From contig CAYUZB010000007.1 in the NCBI GenBank assembly GCA_964449565.1, positions 1 to 64,000 on the forward strand: a stretch of DNA of 64,000 nt. The letters are read 5' to 3'. Every line of letters begins with the position of its first letter. Positions within the stretch are counted from its first letter, which is position 1. Source of the stretch: Granulosicoccus sp964449565. Lineage in GTDB: Bacteria; Pseudomonadota; Gammaproteobacteria; Granulosicoccales; Granulosicoccaceae. The notes beneath the pieces were generated by a model. That model searched no databases. It had not been told where the DNA came from and saw only the letters and a list, made by a program, of their open reading frames with translations. Shown here in pieces: positions 1-8,555 of this stretch. The position numbers were made by a program, and so were the translations under genes.

Positions 1-339
1 GATGAAATCGTACACTGTAGATCACATCAAGTACCGACTTTTACAAGTTAGATTGAAATACCTTGTAACCGGACATTCGCACGACCTCATTGATCGTCGC
101 CTTTGGGCACGATCCGCTGTTCTGTATACTTTTTCATCAAGCACAAAAAAGCCATAGTCTACCAGCCGCTTTATTTGCACCAAGTCTTAATCGAACTGAA
201 AACCGAGAAGCTATGGATCGATTAGCTTACTGTATTTCCAATATTCTCCGAACATGTCTTATAACTCTATTAGGGGCGTTATGTAGTGCTATGGCACAAT
301 CCAGCTTAACTAATTTTTTCAGGCGGATTACCAGGAGCG
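1..339. other. Left-edge stretch with no supported gene
   Basis: This stretch lies downstream of the arginase gene. A plus-strand open frame of 88 codons (90-356) exists but has no recognisable domain, no convincing ribosome binding site, and runs into the 3' end of the arginase gene on the other strand, so I do not call it. I see no terminator with a U-tract for the arginase operon and no RNA gene. Confidence 0.5.
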
Positions 340-1338
340 CTAGTGCGATAGCCTGAAACTCATTGACTCATTTAAAGTGACAGCCCTTTCCAATACAGTG
401 AAAGCTGTTTCTGCCATGTGATTTCCCTTAAGATCCAATAGCGGGTTCACCTCAACCAACTCCAGACATACCAGCCGTTGTGAACGAATAACCGTTTCAA
501 TGATTTCGATTATTTCAAGTGGATTGAAACCGTCAGGCGCAGGTGTTCCAGTGCCTGTGGACACAACATTGCAATCCATACTATCTACATCAAATGACAG
601 GTAAATAGAATCACAATTGGATAATCGCTCCAGTGCTTCACTCACGCAGCTTTGAATACCGCAACGGCGTACATCTGCTACGGTGTAATTTTTGATCCCT
701 AAACGATCCATCAGTGTATCTTCGGGCTGTTCGGTCTCACGTACGCCAAAATACACAATGTCATCGGCATTTATTTTTGCTCCTTTGTGGCCGAGGTTTT
801 TCATCGACTCCCAACAGGCAGAGGTTGCGACACTAATATCATTAATCATGCAATCGGTATTATTTACGTTCAGCGCTGCCGCCATTGGCATACCGTGTAG
901 ATTTCCTGACGGCGAAGTGTAGGGGGAATGTATGTCGGCGTGCGCATCCAGCCAGATAACGCCGAGGCGTTCGGTTGGGTTTGCAGACTTAATACCCGAA
1001 ATAGTACCGAGTGCAGAAGAATGATCACCTGATATAACCACAGAGAAGTAACCTTTGCTTACTGTGTCTGAAACCGCATTGCACAGGCGTTTACACTGTT
1101 CATAGACATGTTGGGCGCGCTTAGCGAAGTCGCAGGTTTCCTTGGTGTAGACTGATTCGTTCGTGGTCTCAACGTCGAGGTAGTCGTATCGGTTGAAGAA
1201 GTCATCACCACGGTTTATCGCTGCCACTTCTATGGCATCAATACCGAGATCCGAACCACGCGTACCTGCTCCGATATCTGAGCGGTTTTTTATAACTTTA
1301 ATGCCCGCTGTACGTTGTGCTTTATTATGCATTCCCAT
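340..1338 (-). CDS. rocF: Arginase (ureohydrolase family)
   Basis: Predicted to hydrolyse L-arginine to L-ornithine and urea in the cytoplasm. The binuclear manganese ligands of ureohydrolases are visible: H106 in the GDHS motif, D131/H133/D135 in DAHADIH, and the SFDVDSMD segment near residue 248. The GNLHGMP stretch after DAHADIH is characteristic of true arginases rather than agmatinases. At 332 residues it is slightly longer than typical arginases. The start codon follows the stop of the ornithine cyclodeaminase gene by one base, with GAAGG just upstream, so the two are translationally coupled. With the cyclodeaminase it gives arginine to ornithine to proline. Last gene of a six-gene operon with a basic amino acid importer. 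Confidence 0.93.
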   Translation of the reverse strand: MGMHNKAQRTAGIKVIKNRSDIGAGTRGSDLGIDAIEVAAINRGDDFFNRYDYLDVETTNESVYTKETCDFAKRAQHVYEQCKRLCNAVSDTVSKGYFSVVISGDHSSALGTISGIKSANPTERLGVIWLDAHADIHSPYTSPSGNLHGMPMAAALNVNNTDCMINDISVATSACWESMKNLGHKGAKINADDIVYFGVRETEQPEDTLMDRLGIKNYTVADVRRCGIQSCVSEALERLSNCDSIYLSFDVDSMDCNVVSTGTGTPAPDGFNPLEIIEIIETVIRSQRLVCLELVEVNPLLDLKGNHMAETAFTVLERAVTLNESMSFRLSH

Positions 1339-1339
1339 A

Positions 1340-2428
1340 TCAACCTTCTACGTGTACCCGAGCCCGATTTACCATGCCGTATAGATCACGAGGATCATCT
1401 GGATCTGCAATCATATCCAGCTCACTAAAGTGACCGGTACGTTGTAGTTGATCATGCATATAACGTAGCGCCGAGAAATCTTCAGTAGCAAACCCAACAC
1501 TATCGAAAAGTGTAATTTCATCATTTGACGATCGCCCCGATTTTTTTCCAGCCATTACTTCCCACAGCTCAGTAACAGGGTGATCCTCGTCGAGTTGCTG
1601 TATCTCGCCTTCTATACGTGTCTGGGGCGGGTACTCTACAAAAATATTAGAGCGGGTAAGGATACGTTTTTGTAGTTCTGTTTTGCCTGGACAATCGCCT
1701 CCGATGGCATTGATATGTATACCCGATCCAACCATGTTGTCGCTTAGCACGGTGGCGTATTGTTTATCAGCGGTACAGGTAGTAATTATCTGTGCTCCCT
1801 GTACTGCCTCTTCTGCACTACCACAAGCTATTACGCTCAAACCAGAATCTTGTAAATTTTTAACCGCTTTCTTCGTTGCTTGCGGGTCGATGTCATATAG
1901 TCGAACCGTATCGATTCCAACAATCTCTTTAAAAGCCAGTGCCTGAAACTCGCATTGTGCTCCGTTGCCAATCATGGCCATTGTTGCCGCCTGTTCCGGT
2001 GCAAGGTGCTTTGCAGCCACTGCCGATGTTGCGGCGGTTCTCAGCGCGGTGAGAATGGTCATCTCTGATATCAATACCGGGTAACCATTATCAACACGTG
2101 CTAACACACCAAATGCAGTTACCGTTTGAAATCCACGGGCCATATTGGCTGGATGACCGTTCACATATTTAAACCCGTAGGTAGCCCCGTCACTCGTTGG
2201 CATCAGTTCAATAACCCCTTCACTGGAGTGGGATGCAACACGAGGTGTTTTGTCGAAACTCTCCCAACGCAGAAAGTCGTCTTGTATATAGCTTCCCATT
2301 TCTCTAAGTACTTCTGGCAGGCCAATGGTATTAACAACCTTCATCATATTGTCTACACTGACAAAGGGCACCATGGCCATCGGTGACGGTTGTAAGGTTT
2401 GGTCAACAACAGCCGCATTACTAGACAT
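1340..2428 (-). CDS. ocd: Ornithine cyclodeaminase (mu-crystallin family)
   Basis: A 362-residue NAD-dependent cyclodeaminase predicted to convert L-ornithine directly to L-proline and ammonia. The family's features are present: an N-terminal substrate domain, the 'LTALRTAATSAVAAKHLA' segment with the conserved Arg-Thr-Ala-Ala substrate-binding core, and a Rossmann motif GNGAQCEFQ starting near residue 154. Length matches bacterial ornithine cyclodeaminases rather than the shorter alanine dehydrogenase-like members. It sits between the importer permeases and arginase, the usual arrangement when imported arginine or ornithine is funnelled into proline. Other family members (lysine cyclodeaminase, ectoine-pathway Eut/DoeD neighbours) are less likely given the arginase next door. 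Confidence 0.9.
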   Translation of the reverse strand: MSSNAAVVDQTLQPSPMAMVPFVSVDNMMKVVNTIGLPEVLREMGSYIQDDFLRWESFDKTPRVASHSSEGVIELMPTSDGATYGFKYVNGHPANMARGFQTVTAFGVLARVDNGYPVLISEMTILTALRTAATSAVAAKHLAPEQAATMAMIGNGAQCEFQALAFKEIVGIDTVRLYDIDPQATKKAVKNLQDSGLSVIACGSAEEAVQGAQIITTCTADKQYATVLSDNMVGSGIHINAIGGDCPGKTELQKRILTRSNIFVEYPPQTRIEGEIQQLDEDHPVTELWEVMAGKKSGRSSNDEITLFDSVGFATEDFSALRYMHDQLQRTGHFSELDMIADPDDPRDLYGMVNRARVHVEG

Positions 2429-2483
2429 AATTATATTCCATTGTTCAAGTGTGAAAAATTCGCTGATCTAATTGCATAGGTAA

Positions 2484-3224
2484 CTATTCTATGCAGCCCT
2501 TTTTTGTAAAATACCGCTGAACGCTGGTAATAAACAAAGTAATTAACACTGCAAGAATCAGGTAGAGAATCGCTGAATAAAGGTAGGTAGAAAGATCGAA
2601 ATTCCGGGCAAAAATCGTTCTTGTTTGCCCCATCAAATCCATTACTGTAATCGTTGATATCAGGGCACTGCCTTTCATAAGCAGTATTAACTCATTCCCG
2701 TAGGCAGGCCACGCAATCCGCAGTGCCTGCGGTAACATTATTCTTCTCATTGCCTTCGGCCACGACATACCGATAGACATAGCGGCTTCCAGCTGGCCCG
2801 CATTAACATTAATAAACCCGCCACGTAGAATCTCACAGACATAGGCGCTGGTATTTAGTGTCAGAACTAATAGTCCAACCAACCAGGGCTGACTGAAAAA
2901 CCCCCATAGCGAGCCAAGACCTTCCGCACCTAAACTGCCGATGCCAAAATATATAATCCATAGTTGCACCAGCAATGGCGTACCACGAAAACAATAAACA
3001 AACAGATTGGCGGGTATGGAAAGTAGTCGATTACCTGATAGGCGCGCTAGCACCAGCAACAAGGCCAGTACAAAACCAATAACACAAGACAATAGCAGCA
3101 GCTCAACGGTCACAAAAAAACCATCAATAAATCGAGAGCAGAAATTTTCGAACAATGCACCACTAACAGGGGCTAATGCTGCGCACACACCGTCGGATAA
3201 GCTGTATTTTAAATCCTGATACAT
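2484..3224 (-). CDS. Amino acid ABC transporter permease (HisM/ArtM type)
   Basis: Inner-membrane permease of a polar amino acid ABC importer, 246 residues with about five hydrophobic segments. The EAA loop that docks on the ATPase reads 'EAAMSIGMSWPKAMRRIMLPQA' in the middle of the protein, split here into the E-A-A and G-x9-P elements typical of the HisM/HisQ family. The start ATG directly follows the TAA stop of the other permease gene, showing co-translation. The two permeases would form a heterodimer. The substrate is inferred to be arginine/ornithine from the downstream catabolic genes, not from the permease itself. Confidence 0.9.
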   Translation of the reverse strand: MYQDLKYSLSDGVCAALAPVSGALFENFCSRFIDGFFVTVELLLLSCVIGFVLALLLVLARLSGNRLLSIPANLFVYCFRGTPLLVQLWIIYFGIGSLGAEGLGSLWGFFSQPWLVGLLVLTLNTSAYVCEILRGGFINVNAGQLEAAMSIGMSWPKAMRRIMLPQALRIAWPAYGNELILLMKGSALISTITVMDLMGQTRTIFARNFDLSTYLYSAILYLILAVLITLFITSVQRYFTKKGCIE

Positions 3225-3947
3225 TTATGCCACCGACACACCGCGACGCGCACGACGTTCAGCCCATATGCGTAGCTGATCTGAAAACAGCGTCATCAAA
3301 AGATAAAGTAGGCCGGCTGTTAGAAAGAACAATAGTGGTCTGCTCTCGGTTTCACCGCCAAGCTTTGCGATACGAAGAAGTTCGTCCAATGCAATCACGG
3401 CGGCTAACGAGGTGTCTTTTAACACCACCATCCATAGATTACCGAGCCCCGGAATAGCAAAGCGCCACATCTGTGGAAATCGAACGCGTTGAAACACTTT
3501 CGCACGTGACAACCCAATGGCCTGGGCTGCTTCAATCTGCCCTGCAGGCACGGCAAGGTACGCACCACGAAAAATCTCACAGGCGTAAGCCGCAAAAATT
3601 GCTGATAACCCGGCCACGGCTGCAGTAAATTTAGGCACTTCTACACCCGCTTCCAAACCAAGTAATATGAATGCCTGGTTGATTATCTGGTCAGAACCAA
3701 AGAACACGATCAATAAAATAAGAAATTCCGGCACACCACGAATGAAAAGTGTGTATATCTCTGCCAGCCATCTGACAGCTGCGATTTTGCATACCTTGGC
3801 AGCCGCCAGTAGTAATCCGAAGAACATGCCCAGCAACATTGACCACAGCGCAAGCTGTACGGTGATCCAGGCGCCGCGTAGTAGATCATCTCCCCAACCG
3901 GTACTGCCAAAGGCAAGGGGGCCGAGCATGTGATTTATAGTGTCCAT
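3225..3947 (-). CDS. Amino acid ABC transporter permease (HisQ/ArtQ type)
   Basis: Second inner-membrane permease of the importer. The frame is open from a GTG at 3965, but I prefer the ATG at 3947, which gives a 240-residue protein beginning MDTINHML, keeps an AAGG ribosome binding site about nine bases upstream, and leaves the strong hairpin (3958-3990) outside the coding region. The EAA-loop 'EAAQAIGLSRAKVFQRV' followed by FPQ is clear. Five or so transmembrane helices are visible. It pairs with the downstream permease and the ATPase encoded first in the operon. Confidence 0.88.
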   Translation of the reverse strand: MDTINHMLGPLAFGSTGWGDDLLRGAWITVQLALWSMLLGMFFGLLLAAAKVCKIAAVRWLAEIYTLFIRGVPEFLILLIVFFGSDQIINQAFILLGLEAGVEVPKFTAAVAGLSAIFAAYACEIFRGAYLAVPAGQIEAAQAIGLSRAKVFQRVRFPQMWRFAIPGLGNLWMVVLKDTSLAAVIALDELLRIAKLGGETESRPLLFFLTAGLLYLLMTLFSDQLRIWAERRARRGVSVA

Positions 3948-3957
3948 GAGTCGAAAC

Positions 3958-3990
3958 CTTTGCACCCGGCAGCTTTAGCCGGGTGCAAAG
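3958..3990 (-). promoter_or_regulatory. Intercistronic stem-loop after the binding-protein gene
   Basis: A perfect 13-base-pair inverted repeat (arm CTTTGCACCCGGC, loop of 7) lies between the periplasmic binding protein stop and the first permease start. There is no U-tract, so it is not a classic terminator. In many ABC importer operons a hairpin at this place protects the upstream mRNA from 3' exonucleases and lets the binding protein be made in excess over the membrane parts. That role is inferred here from position and strength. Confidence 0.7.
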
Positions 3991-3996
3991 CATTAG

Positions 3997-4734
3997 CTAG
4001 AATATGTCTGTACCGAAGTACTCAACGCTGATAGCTTTGTAAGTACCATCGTCACGGATAGCTTTTAGCGCAGCATTAAAGGCTTCGGTCAGATCATCTT
4101 CACCCTTGCGGATACCAATGCCAATTTTGTCGTCAATATCGATCTTTCGAGTAATGAATCCGAGCTCCGGATTTTTCTTTACAAAGTCGGCTCCTGGTAA
4201 AAAGTCCATCACCACGGCTTCGATACGACCTGCTTCGAGATCAGACACTGCCGCAAGGTTGGTGTCGTACAATCGTAGATCAGCTCGTGTACCATACTTT
4301 TCTTCCGACCACTGTGAACCTACAGTCGATCGCTGCGCACCAAACGCGACTTTTCCGAGACTGTCCATATCAAGCTTGGTCTCAGCTGTGCCTATAATGC
4401 TCAAGTAGTTAGAGTAGTAGGGGCTGCTAAAGTTAATTGCTTCAAGCCGTTCTTCTGTGATAGACATTGAAGCGATAATTGCATCATATTTGTTATTGAC
4501 CAGACCCGGGATAATGCCATCCCAATCCTGCGCAACAATCTCACACTGACGTTCCATTGCAGCACACAGTACATTCGCAATATCCACATCAAAGCCAACT
4601 AGCTTGCCGTCAGCAGTCATATTGTTAAACGGAGGGTATGCACCTTCTGTGGCAATACGCAATACGTCATCTGCATGCACAGTACTGAACAATGATAATG
4701 CCGTAAACGCAGCACCCAGCAATCTCTTTTTCAT
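3997..4734 (-). CDS. Periplasmic binding protein for basic amino acids
   Basis: A 245-residue solute-binding protein of the polar amino acid family (SBP_bac_3). A signal peptide is visible (MKKRLLGAAFTALSLFSTVHA, cut before DDVLRI). The mature protein shows the family hallmarks: 'GAYPPFN', 'GFDVDIANVLC', 'WDGIIPGL' and 'ITEERLEAINFSSPYY', very like lysine/arginine/ornithine and histidine binding proteins. Two lobes would close on the amino acid and deliver it to the permease pair. It lies second in the operon, after the ATPase gene, and is followed by a strong hairpin that may raise its relative expression. Confidence 0.92.
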   Translation of the reverse strand: MKKRLLGAAFTALSLFSTVHADDVLRIATEGAYPPFNNMTADGKLVGFDVDIANVLCAAMERQCEIVAQDWDGIIPGLVNNKYDAIIASMSITEERLEAINFSSPYYSNYLSIIGTAETKLDMDSLGKVAFGAQRSTVGSQWSEEKYGTRADLRLYDTNLAAVSDLEAGRIEAVVMDFLPGADFVKKNPELGFITRKIDIDDKIGIGIRKGEDDLTEAFNAALKAIRDDGTYKAISVEYFGTDIF

Positions 4735-4770
4735 AATTTTTCCATTGGTTAAGTTAAAAGTTATACCGCT

Positions 4771-5556
4771 CTACAACACTTTTGCCAGAAACTGCTGGCA
4801 TACCGCAGTATTGGGTGCACCGAAAACTTGTTCCGCAGTACCCTGTTCTGCAATTTTTCCCTGATGTAAGAAAATAACTTTGTCTGATACTTCTCTGGCA
4901 AAGCCCATCTCATGAGTGACAACCACCATTGTTCGCCCTTCGGCAGCCAGGTCTTTCATAACGCTGAGCACTTCACCGACCATTTCCGGATCCAGTGCCG
5001 AAGTGGGTTCATCGAACAGCAGTATCTTTGGATCCATAGCGAGCGTGCGCGCAATTGCTACGCGTTGTTGTTGTCCGCCTGACAGTTGATTTGGATAGAA
5101 ATCACTTTTATCTGCAATGCCTACGCGTTCCAGCAGTGCTTGCGCTTTGAGCGTTGCTTCGCGCTTTGAAAGCCCAAGCACATGAACGGGACCTTCAACA
5201 ACATTGTTGAGCACGGTCATGTGTGAGAAGAGATTAAACTGCTGGAACACCATGCCGATTTCCGCACGTATTGCGCGCAATGTGCGTTTGTTTGAAATCC
5301 GCAGCCGGCCATTATGTTCCTCAAGGGGGAGGTGTTTGCCATTAACGCGAATCGAACCTCTGCTGGGCATCTCAAGAAGGTTGATGCACCTTAAAACAGT
5401 GGATTTACCTGAGCCAGAAGCACCAAGCAGTGAAATCACTTCATGCTTTTTGCCTTCAAAACTCACACCCTTAAGGACTTCAAACGCACCGAAAGACTTA
5501 TAAAGGCCTTCGACCGACAGATAGGGCTGTGCAGTATCAGTTGACATAGAGCACAT
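4771..5556 (-). CDS. Amino acid ABC transporter ATP-binding protein (HisP/ArtP type)
   Basis: Cytoplasmic ATPase of the importer, 261 residues. Walker A GASGSGKS is at about residues 45-52, the signature LSGGQQQRVAIAR and Walker B 'ILLFDEPTSALDPE' follow, and the H-loop histidine is in 'VVVTHEMGFA'. The 'GMVFQQFNLFSHMTVLNNV' Q-loop region is typical of the polar amino acid subclass. First gene of the minus-strand operon; its start faces the Lrp/AsnC regulator across about 190 bases. Either ATG of MCSM could be the start. Confidence 0.93.
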   Translation of the reverse strand: MCSMSTDTAQPYLSVEGLYKSFGAFEVLKGVSFEGKKHEVISLLGASGSGKSTVLRCINLLEMPSRGSIRVNGKHLPLEEHNGRLRISNKRTLRAIRAEIGMVFQQFNLFSHMTVLNNVVEGPVHVLGLSKREATLKAQALLERVGIADKSDFYPNQLSGGQQQRVAIARTLAMDPKILLFDEPTSALDPEMVGEVLSVMKDLAAEGRTMVVVTHEMGFAREVSDKVIFLHQGKIAEQGTAEQVFGAPNTAVCQQFLAKVL

Positions 5557-5633
5557 TCAGCAATGTTGGCTTGTTGCCGGAATAACCCTAAAACTGTGAT
5601 TTTCAGTGTTTGTCGCCATCGACAGAATTCTCC

Positions 5634-5651
5634 TTTCGGCTTGAGCCGAAA
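5634..5651. promoter_or_regulatory. Perfect palindrome in the divergent promoter region
   Basis: TTTCGGCTTGAGCCGAAA is a perfect 8+2+8 inverted repeat between the importer operon and the divergent Lrp/AsnC-type gene. The size and location fit an operator for a dimeric regulator. Two further related AT-rich imperfect palindromes, TAGTTAAACTA (5699-5709) and TAGTCAACTA (5718-5727), lie just before the regulator start and could be autoregulatory sites. Binding is inferred only. Confidence 0.5.
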
Positions 5652-5746
5652 CTATGTGGCATCTTTGTGTCAAACGAAATAGCAATTTATCTAGCAATTA
5701 GTTAAACTATTGGCGTTTAGTCAACTACTGACTGATTATTCGCCCT

Positions 5747-6172
5747 ATGGATGAAATTGATAAAAGGCTGATACTGCTCCTAACTCGTGATGGCCGCGCC
5801 TCTGCTGCCGATCTGGCACGCGCGTTATCGGTATCCAGAGGAACGATTCAAAATCGTATCGATAAACTCTCGAGCAGCGGTGTGATCGAAAAATTTACGG
5901 TGGAGTTAGGGCAAGGCGAACGTGAGAATCAGGTCAGCGCCTTCACTCTAATGAAGTTAAATGTGGCCAGTGACGACTCTGTTGTCAGAGCGTCGCTTAA
6001 ACGAACAAAAGAAATTACCCAGGTATCAACATTGAGTGGCTCGTTTGATTTGGTCATCGAGATTCGCTGCGAATCGTTAGTGGTACTGGATAAGATACTC
6101 GATGATGTGAGATCGATGCCGGATGTAGCGGATACCCAAAGCCAGATTCGTTTGCGCACCTGGCACAATTAA
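5747..6172 (+). CDS. Lrp/AsnC family transcriptional regulator
   Basis: A 141-residue one-domain-plus-RAM regulator. The N-terminal winged helix-turn-helix reads 'MDEIDKRLILLLTRDGRASAADLARALSVSRGTIQNRIDKL' in pieces typical of AsnC proteins, and the C-terminal half is the ligand-sensing, oligomerising RAM domain ('VSTLSGSFDLVIEIRC'). It is divergent from the amino acid import and arginine catabolism operon and very probably controls it in response to arginine, ornithine or a related amino acid; the effector is inferred from the neighbourhood. Confidence 0.9.
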   Translation: MDEIDKRLILLLTRDGRASAADLARALSVSRGTIQNRIDKLSSSGVIEKFTVELGQGERENQVSAFTLMKLNVASDDSVVRASLKRTKEITQVSTLSGSFDLVIEIRCESLVVLDKILDDVRSMPDVADTQSQIRLRTWHN

Positions 6173-6190
6173 TCAGTGCGCAACTAACAA

Positions 6191-6663
6191 ATTACGACCA
6201 TAGCTTGCGCCACGTATTGCGGGCTACCTGAGTATGTGGATAACGGAACGCATTGGTTAAACGGCGGCTCAACGGGTGGTGACGAAACTGACAATCAAAC
6301 CGGGGAGGGTAACGATAACGACGGATTTCCCCGTTATGAAGAATCCGGCGATAACACGGCCAGCGAGTGTCAAAACAACAATTGTCGTACCGACGACTAA
6401 CGGTACGCTTGATTTCGTCGCCAATCCCGTAATCTCCGGATTGGACAGTTCGCTCGTGCAAGGCTATGCACTGTTCAGTTCATTCCTCAATGGCGCTAAT
6501 CTCGCACAAACAGAACAGCAAGCACAAACCGACGATTCGTCAGCGCTTTTTGAGTCTGCCTACAATGTGATTTTTCCACTGATACCGGACAACAGCACAA
6601 TTGGTATTGCGTTTCAGGATTTCAGCGATTTCGTCGACCAGACGCGTGGTGTTCCTGAGTGCT
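6191..6663 (+). pseudogene. Probable decayed secreted-protein gene, split across two frames
   Basis: Two overlapping plus-strand frames each look partly protein-like. Frame one (about 6188-6400) has no start codon and reads ITTIACATYCGLPEYVDNG, then a Gly/Asp/Asn/Thr-rich tract ending in CRTDD and a stop. Frame two is open from a GTG at 6276 to 6663; its last 85 residues (NGTLDFVANPVISGLDSS to FVDQTRGVPEC) look like a folded domain. A frameshift near 6380-6400 would join the acidic linker to that domain. No family is recognised. It could instead be a short intact gene in frame two (129 residues). Confidence 0.35.
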
Positions 6664-6798
6664 AGTTAGCGGTCATTCTAGACTGTTCTAGATGTCGAGT
6701 ACCAGATCTGAGATCATGGATTCTTCGGTGAAGTGTTTCTTTTTCTGGATCATTAACAGAAGCAATGAGAATGTCGATGCTGACTTAAGAACCTTCTG

Positions 6799-6828
6799 AA
6801 TTCGCTAAGCTGCAATTCGCTAAGCTGT
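6799..6828. repeat. Tandem 15-bp direct repeat
   Basis: AATTCGCTAAGCTG occurs twice head to tail (6799-6813 and 6814-6828, differing only in the last base) in the non-coding stretch downstream of the probable pseudogene and downstream of the 470-residue gene on the other strand. Short tandem duplications like this commonly arise by replication slippage; no function is suggested. Confidence 0.7.
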
Positions 6829-6926
6829 AAACTTGGACTTGATCTTACAGACAGTGTCTGATTAGATCGAAACTCGCCGTCCGAATTCTACAGCTGAAGG
6901 CCTCCAATAAGCCCACCGAAATCAAT

Positions 6927-8339
6927 TTATTCGCGAAACCCGAACAAACCATTTCGAATAATTCGCGCAGCGGTGTCTTCAGGCAAACTGTTTTCCCAGT
7001 CGCCTCTGCCTGTCGGTAGTTTTGCCAGTACTTGGCGAGAATATATTTTTAGCAAGTCGGGGTCGCTGCAGTCGATGCCAGTAAAGTATTTGTTCTCTAG
7101 TAGGTGCTTGTACAGGTAGCGAAGTTTAGGTTCGACTTCGATATTGGTAACGTCACTGAGTTCGTCGTTTTCGTCCAGTTCTGGATAAACAAATAACCGA
7201 GTATTGTCTGGAAACAATTTTCCGAAACCTTCCAGTATTCCGCCTTCAACACCTACATACTTTTTCTCGTCAAATATTTCCTTGATGTTTATCATTCCCA
7301 ACACAATGCCGATTTGCATGCTGGTGAATTGGCGAAAATATTCGCGCAGTGAAAAGTATCGAGTGTAATCTGACACCATCACGCTATACCCTAGTGCATT
7401 GAGCAACCGTACACGTGCAATTAGGTCGCCTTCTGGCACCATCAAATCCTTGCCAAAGGCATCGTTGAGTGATATTTCGGCAAGCACAATGGAATTGTCA
7501 GCATTAACACCTTCCGTTTTCTTGAATGCTTCGAAACCCTGTTCGATCATGTCTACATTCAATTTAGTTACTGGTTTGAATGAGCCGCGAATGGTCAACA
7601 CGTTTTTCTTGTAGAGTAATTCTGCCGGTACTGCGACTTGTCCATCAGCCTGGAACACGATGGCACGGGTTTTCCAGCTCCTTATCAAGTGTAAATTCAA
7701 GGCACGATTATCGAGATCTTCAAAGTAAGGGCCTTGGAAGTCGATCGAGTCTATCTCGATGCCTCCGGAGTTCATATTGTCAGTGAGTGAATCTATTAGT
7801 TTTTTGGGTTCTTCAAAGTAGTAGTAAGCCGCATAAATCAGATTGACACCAAGTATGCCGAGAGTGTCTTGTTGTTGCTCTGCGGTTTTGTCGAGTAAGC
7901 GCACATGGACAATAATGTCCGAAGGTTCTGCCCCGGGGTACATCTGCAAACGAATTCCACACCAGGCATGACATTCGTTGTCTCGATTGAAACTTTTTGC
8001 GGCAACAGTTGCCGCGTAAGAAAAATAGCGTGATGTTTTTGCGCGAGAGGTGCCAACACGCGTCAAGACCAGATCGAACTCTTTGTCGAGCATGGCTCTG
8101 ACCCGTGCCTTGCTGACATAACGACCGCCTTCCTGTGTGCCATAGATCGCATCTGAAAATTGCATGTCGTAGGCTGACATTGTCTTGGCGACTGTACCCG
8201 CCGCAGCTCCTGCCAGAAAAAACTGTCGCGCTACTTCCTGCCCGGCGCCGATTTCAGCGATGGTGCCATATTTTTTTTCATCAAGATTAAGCCGAAGGGC
8301 TTTGTTGACGGTTGAGCGCTTGCTGATCTGGCTATTCAA
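6927..8339 (-). CDS. Conserved protein of unknown function, 470 residues
   Basis: I recognise the general look of this protein as a widely scattered conserved family without an assigned role, but cannot name its activity. The N-terminus (NKALRLNLDEKKYGTIAEIG, then AGQEVARQFFLAGAAAGTV) carries a small-residue AEIGAG stretch that could be a nucleotide-binding loop. Other segments include 'AMLDKEFDLVLTRV', 'LLDKTAEQQQDTLGILGVNLIYAAYY', and a C-terminal 'LPTGRGDWENSLPEDTAARIIRNGLFGFRE'. No signal peptide or clear membrane helix, so probably cytoplasmic. The start is a TTG preceded by AAGG at about nine bases. It stands alone, between the OmpA gene pair and the probable pseudogene. Names transferred to relatives in databases should be treated with caution. 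Confidence 0.8.
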   Translation of the reverse strand: MNSQISKRSTVNKALRLNLDEKKYGTIAEIGAGQEVARQFFLAGAAAGTVAKTMSAYDMQFSDAIYGTQEGGRYVSKARVRAMLDKEFDLVLTRVGTSRAKTSRYFSYAATVAAKSFNRDNECHAWCGIRLQMYPGAEPSDIIVHVRLLDKTAEQQQDTLGILGVNLIYAAYYYFEEPKKLIDSLTDNMNSGGIEIDSIDFQGPYFEDLDNRALNLHLIRSWKTRAIVFQADGQVAVPAELLYKKNVLTIRGSFKPVTKLNVDMIEQGFEAFKKTEGVNADNSIVLAEISLNDAFGKDLMVPEGDLIARVRLLNALGYSVMVSDYTRYFSLREYFRQFTSMQIGIVLGMINIKEIFDEKKYVGVEGGILEGFGKLFPDNTRLFVYPELDENDELSDVTNIEVEPKLRYLYKHLLENKYFTGIDCSDPDLLKIYSRQVLAKLPTGRGDWENSLPEDTAARIIRNGLFGFRE

Positions 8340-8484
8340 TTTAATCTACCTTTCGTGCTGGTTTACGCTTTTCAGTCAAGGTTATCGGCCGAATGAAATG
8401 GACACTGAATAACCCGGTAAAATGGTTCGGAGGTGATACCTTGGCGATGGAATCTCAATCACAGCCAACGACTATTTGTCAGGC

Positions 8485-8513
8485 AAAAAAAACGGCCGGT
8501 TATACCGGCCGTT
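8485..8513 (-). terminator. Rho-independent terminator of the OmpA-domain gene
   Basis: A perfect 10-base-pair stem (AACGGCCGGT / ACCGGCCGTT) with a three-base loop is followed, on the minus strand, by eight U residues, about 40 bases past the stop codon of the OmpA-domain gene at 8556. Confidence 0.92.
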
Positions 8514-8555
8514 CAATGTAGGAGCTTGTAGCAGGCCCAGGCCTGCTACAGGTAC

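Noticed and set aside
90..356. 88-codon plus-strand frame at the left edge
   Set aside because: No domain or translation signal, and its end overlaps the arginase gene.
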